From the NCBI GenBank assembly GCA_001579985.1, contig LRSR01000189.1, forward strand, positions 1 through 22,066: a stretch of DNA of 22,066 bases. Reading direction: 5' to 3'. Position 1 is the stretch's first letter; each line of letters starts with the position of its first letter. The notes beneath the pieces are model-generated. The model worked only from the letters and a program-made list of their open reading frames with translations, was not told the origin of the DNA and did not search any database. The DNA comes from Hypsibius dujardini (taxonomy: Eukaryota > Tardigrada > Eutardigrada > Parachela > Hypsibiidae). This document shows positions 18,193 through 22,066 of this stretch, piece after piece. A program made the position numbers and the translations under genes.

Positions 18193-21081
18193 ATGTCGTT
18201 GAAGGCGCCTTTCAATCCGGACGAGCTGCCGCATCACCTCAGTGTCTACTATCGTCGCTTCTTCCCCTACAGCCTCTTCCACCGCTGGCTCAATTACGGC
18301 CATTCAGACACGGGACATTTTTTCGCCCTGCGGGAATTTTGTTTCACCCTGAAGGATGACGTTTATCTGCGGTACAAGTCGTTTGAAACGCAAAAGGAGC
18401 TGGAGAAAGGCATCCAGGAGTATTGCCCGCATAAAATCGACATTGGGCCCGTCTATTCCGCCCGAATCAAAGACGTCAAGTAAGGAGAAGGTCGAAAAAA
18501 TTAAATTGTCACGAGGAGAGGCGATGGGGGGACGGAAAATGAATTGAGAGCGATTTTCGTACGGGTGAACGATTGCCATGGGTTTGCGTTGGTTGATTGG
18601 TTGATTGCGTGCGTTATTTGTTGTGGTTTTTGCCCGATGGGTTTGTGTGGTTGATTGTTGATTGAGGATAGATATTGATCGGCATTTTTCGTAGTTGCTT
18701 ATGGTTGATCTGTCATGTTTTCTGCTACGTGTGTGTTAGTGACTATCGGAGAAATTCGAATATTTACGGATAAATGTAGCTGCAAGAGTAGGAAGTTATT
18801 TCGGCAGATTTTTGCACGACAGAATATTGTAATTGGTCGGTGTAAATTGATTGATTGATTCGGCTGTAATATCACACAATGGGCTTCCGTGCGTTTGATC
18901 GATCAGTTGGTCACTTTTTTTCCTCACTGCGTGTTCGCTTTTTTTATGGGTTTTTAATTTAATTTAATTTATTTGTATTGGTAACTGAGATAAAAGACAT
19001 CTGAATAGCAAGATAAATTTTTTAGTGAATAGTTTACAAATTAGCCATTTAATGGTGCTACATTATGGAGCAGTTTCAGTTTATCATTTAGTATTTAGTG
19101 TTTCAGCATTTTTAGTTTTATATTGCAGGTTGAACCCGTTGATTGTGCCAGTGGAACGCGAGCTGATCTTTGATATCGACATGACGGATTACGACGAGGT
19201 GCGGCTGTGCTGCTCTAGCGCGAATATCTGCAGCAAGTGTTGGCCCTTGATGACGCTGGCCATCAAAGTGATCCACCGTGTGCTAACAGGTCCGTAGTTT
19301 CTTACTCGGTTACATGCCCAGTTCTTGACTTATTTTAAGGTAAAAAACTGATGTTTGTTCTCGCAGAGGATTTCGGATTCCAAAACATCCTGTGGGTGTA
19401 TTCCGGCCGACGCGGCATCCATTGCTGGATCGCAGACAAAAAGGCGCGGAACCTTAAATCCCCGGCTCGCCATGCCATCATCGAGTACCTCACACTCATA
19501 AAGGTGCCAGTACCTAGACACTTTTCGTTTTTGTTCTGTCTGTGTGTCTGCCTGACTGTGTGTCTACTTGTCTGTCTATCTATTTGTCTGTCTATCTGTT
19601 TGTCTGCCTGTTTGTCTGTCAGTCTATCTGTCTGACTGTCGGTCTGTTTGTCTGGATCTTTCTGCTTTCGTATCCACTTCTGATATGTTTGTCTGTACGT
19701 TTTTGGACGTCTCTTTGCATATCTGCCTGCTGATTTGATCTGATTTGCTATGCCTTTTGATTGACTGGTTCAACTACGTCAATGTTCTTGCTTTTTACCA
19801 ATCTACCGACAACTTGGGTTTTTTTCCAGGCCGGTCTGCAAGGGAAGGAACGACGCGCCGTGCTGAGCAACTTTGACCTAGAATACCAAGCCGTTTCCAA
19901 ATCGCTCCACCTGGTGCGAAACCACTTCCTGAAGAATCTGGTGCGGGATCAGGGGCTGATGGAGTCGGAGAAGGGTCTGGCGAAGGTGTTGGCCATGCTG
20001 GAGGACCAGGAGCTGATTGCGAAAGTACGCGCAGCCATTGAGCCGATCAACGGCAGCGAGCGTCGCTGGGATAAGCTCACCGATATGGTAACAGTCCGGA
20101 CTTTGCAAATGCCAGACCGACAGACAAGCAGACATAAAGGCAGAAAAGCTAACCGCGACACAAGTCAATGGATGAGCTTGGCACATTTTTGGAATTCCGT
20201 TTCAAGAGGGTAAATTTGTAATTGTCTATCAGGTCGGGGACTATGTGGCGTCGAAGAAAAGGAATCAGGATAGCTGGAAGACTAGCAACATGCTTGACGA
20301 GCTGCAAGTCATGTTCTGCTACCCACGGCTCGATATCAACGTGTCTCATGGGTTGAATCATCTCTTGAAGAGTCCATTCTCAGTTCATCCTAAGACGGGT
20401 TAGTAATAAATGTGCAGCTGACTTCCGATTTCTGACTCTTTATTTTTGTCCATATCCTTATTGCTGTCTGCTTACGTATTTGCCTACTTGTCTGCCTGCT
20501 TGTCAGACTATCTTGTCTGTGTCTGTTTGCCAGTTTTTCTCTTTGTCTGTCTACCTGTCTACCTGTCTGTCTATACGCCTGTCCATTTATTTGCAGATCT
20601 TGCATGTATGCCTGTCTGGCCATATGTCCGTCTTCCTGAGTGTCAGGATGCCCACTATATGTTTACTGTTATTTTGTCCATCTATTTGCTTTTCTCTCTT
20701 TCTCTCTGTATTTGCCTGCCTGAACCGTTGTCTCTTATGCATTTGAAGTAATCTGGGGTTGCGATCTTTTTAGGCCGAGTCTGCGTGCCGATCAATCCCG
20801 ACCAGGCGGACCAGTTCGATCCGTTTGCCGTTCCTACCATCGACCAGCTGCTGGAGGAGATGAGCGACTACGACAAGGCCCACCCTCCCCTGTCTGCCAC
20901 CGGAACCGGCGACGAGCCGACCACTGTTCCCACCAAGCCACCCATCCCGGACTGGAAGAAGACCAGTCTGAAGGAAGGCATCACCATTTTCGAGACCTTC
21001 GTCCGGAAGTTGGAGATCAATTGGAAACGCGAGAAGGCCAAGGAAAACATCAAGACCGAACCAGTCGACACAGATTTTTGA
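18193..21081 (+). CDS. PRIM1: DNA primase small (catalytic) subunit PRIM1 (6 exons)
   Basis: PRIM1 makes the RNA primer within DNA polymerase alpha-primase in the nucleus. Exons: 18193-18479, 19129-19289, 19367-19503, 19830-20087, 20233-20398, 20774-21081. All introns are GT-AG, all phases join, and the stop is TGA. The product is 438 residues (human 420). Motifs: YYRRFFPYSLFHRWLNYG near the N-terminus; REFCFTLKDD; metal-binding Asp pair in FDIDMTD (Asp111, Asp113); zinc cysteines in CCSSANICSKCW (Cys123, 124, 130, 133); nucleotide-binding YSGRRGIHCW (162-170); third catalytic Asp in YPRLDINVSHG (Asp315); LLKSPFSVHPKTGR; DQFDPFAVPTI. All catalytic residues expected from the family are present, so the enzyme should be active. 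The C-terminal extension after residue 365 is Asp/Thr/Pro-rich, then Lys-rich. Confidence 0.96.
19536..19730 (+). repeat. TCTG array, PRIM1 intron 3
   Basis: Imperfect TCTG array starting about 30 bp after the donor at 19504 in a 326-bp intron. It ends about 100 bp before the acceptor. Confidence 0.82.
20104..20145 (+). repeat. Short CAGA-type array, PRIM1 intron 4
   Basis: A short degenerate GACAGACA/AGACATAAAGGCAGA stretch in the 145-bp intron 20088-20232. Orientation is opposite to the arrays in introns 3 and 5. Confidence 0.6.
20463..20740 (+). repeat. TCTG array, PRIM1 intron 5
   Basis: Degenerate TCTG/CCTG array inside intron 20399-20773, with its densest part at about 20543-20595. 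Confidence 0.8.
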
Positions 21082-21739
21082 TGCAAGTGGATGCACTGTA
21101 TTTACATAATATTTCACTACTGCTTTAACTCATTCCATCCTCGAAGGAAGTACTACTATAGTAAGAAAACGGGAAGATCATTAATTTGACAAATAAGTGG
21201 TAGCATGTTTGAGTAAGCACTCCAGTACTTATAATAAGTAGTGACGTAGTTGATTGTTCAAACTTCCAACTTGAAAGGAATACAATATGGTAGGCTTGAT
21301 GTCTTCCAGGACACACACGCACTCACACAGACAGACATACAAGGACAGGCAGGCAGGCCCGCACGGACAGATACACAGACGGACGGAAATATGGAGGGAG
21401 GTAAGTAGGCAGATATACAGACACACAGCTGAGACAGATAGACACGCAGACAGATATATAAGAACGGAAGCAGTCAGATAGACATCAGAAAGCAACACAA
21501 CGAACGGTTTCTTTCGCCGAAAAAATCCACCTATTGAACCAACTATTGAATCCAGAAACTCTGTTGATAGTTTTTTCTCTATGGGCCGATCGCCAGCCAA
21601 AAAGGGAAAGAAAAGGTGATGAGAATAGAAAATCGAACCGGCTCGGAAGGAATCAGCAACAACAAAAACAGAACAAAAGGTTGTCTAAATAATATCAGTT
21701 TACAAGGAACATCTTCTAAGCTTCTTCTTCACTTCGCAT
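21082..21739. other. PRIM1 3' flank with CAGA array
   Basis: PRIM1 3' UTR without a clear AATAAA, then a degenerate CAGA array at about 21308-21480. After the array, an acceptor-like CAGATAG (ends 21481) leads into a plus-strand frame 21482-21619 of 45 codons (NGFFRRKNPPIEPTIES ... SPAKKGKKR, TGA). It looks like a possible basic C-terminal exon, but no upstream exon was found, so I do not list it as a gene. Confidence 0.4.
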
Positions 21740-21787
21740 CTACTCTTGCGAAATCCGGCGACCGTATTCGTCCAGCGTGGCGCGTTC
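21740..21787 (-). CDS. Possible terminal exon of a minus-strand gene entering from the right
   Basis: On the minus strand, TTATGTGTTTTAG is a reasonable acceptor and is followed in phase 0 by 15 codons (ERATLDEYGRRISQE) and TAG (21740-21742). The composition is typical of a soluble helical protein tail. The rest of the gene would lie beyond 22066. The exon is short, so chance cannot be excluded, and I cannot name the family. Confidence 0.35.
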   Translation of the reverse strand, partial: ERATLDEYGRRISQE

Positions 21788-21929
21788 CTAAAACACATAA
21801 GTATCAATTCGTAAGAGATAATCTCCAAACTATCAAAACGCGGCAATTAACTTAAGTTAAATAATTATTTAAAAATCAGAAAAATTACCAAAATAACTTT
21901 AAATATAATATTATATTATCAATTAATAT

Positions 21930-22006
21930 TTGTCTTTCTTTCTGTCTTTCTCTATTTGTTTTGTCTTTAAAACGTCCAAGACCTGTCTGTCTGTCTGTCT
22001 ATCTGC

Positions 22007-22059
<53 letters not shown>

Positions 22060-22066
22060 GTCTGTC
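21930..22066 (+). repeat. TCTG array at the window edge
   Basis: TTTC/TTTG-rich leader, then TCTG units, with an uninterrupted run of about 12 units near 22006-22054. It continues past the end of the window. If the minus-strand exon at 21740-21787 is real, this array lies in its intron and reads CAGA on that gene's sense strand. Confidence 0.88.

Noticed and set aside
18019-18303. Minus-strand 94-codon frame across the PRIM1 start
   Set aside because: It overlaps PRIM1 exon 1 antisense; the conserved primase frame explains the open reading.
21229-21600. Minus-strand frame with FFRRKKP motif
   Set aside because: It starts at TTG rather than ATG and runs into the CAGA array; the basic motif also appears on the plus strand because TTTCGCCGAAA is near-palindromic.
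1-22066. tRNA, rRNA or transposase genes
   Set aside because: I looked for box B-like GTTCRA words, cloverleaf arms and transposase-like frames and saw no convincing case; this was by eye only.

Overview
The window is eukaryotic nuclear DNA, most likely from an animal. It carries conserved eukaryotic housekeeping genes split by many GT-AG introns. TAG, TGA and TAA are all used as true stop codons (IST1, COG5/PRIM1 and SEC63), so the genetic code is standard. Genes are close together, exons are GC-richer, and introns and spacers are AT-rich and loaded with two imperfect tetranucleotide repeat families, TCTG/CAGA and GATT/AATC. I cannot name the species from the sequence.

Layout: (1) 203-613, the last two exons of IST1 (ESCRT-III-related). 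(2) 1633-6079, a complete COG5 gene in 8 exons, encoding a Golgi tethering complex subunit of about 806 residues. (3) 6080-9990, a poorly conserved stretch holding a possible minus-strand gene (exons near 6717-7018 and 9551-9671), a roughly 0.9-1 kb duplicated block (7156-8136) and an orphan reading frame followed at once by AATAAA (8156-8653). (4) 9991-16163, a complete SEC63 gene in 16 exons, encoding the ER translocon J-protein (about 778 residues). (5) 16884-18121, a second, inverted and longer copy of the block at 7156-8136, with a heptad-encoding 21-bp minisatellite at its 5' end. (6) 18193-21081, a complete PRIM1 gene in 6 exons, encoding the DNA primase catalytic subunit (438 residues), on the plus strand. 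(7) 21082-22066, repeats and two weak terminal-exon candidates.

The four recognised genes all run on the plus strand. IST1, COG5 and SEC63 act at different membrane stations (endosome/midbody, Golgi, ER) and PRIM1 acts in replication. I see no sign that they form a functional cluster, and simple head-to-tail packing explains the order.

The unusual content lies outside the conserved exons. There is an inverted segmental duplication whose arms flank the whole SEC63 gene. An unrecognised gene candidate starts 71 bp from PRIM1 on the opposite strand and has a coiled-coil-like heptad repeat. TCTG/CCTG arrays occupy most of the longer introns, mostly on the sense strand, while SEC63 intron 9 carries the complementary CAGA array. 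A 46-bp tandem duplication copies the 5' splice site of COG5 exon 1.
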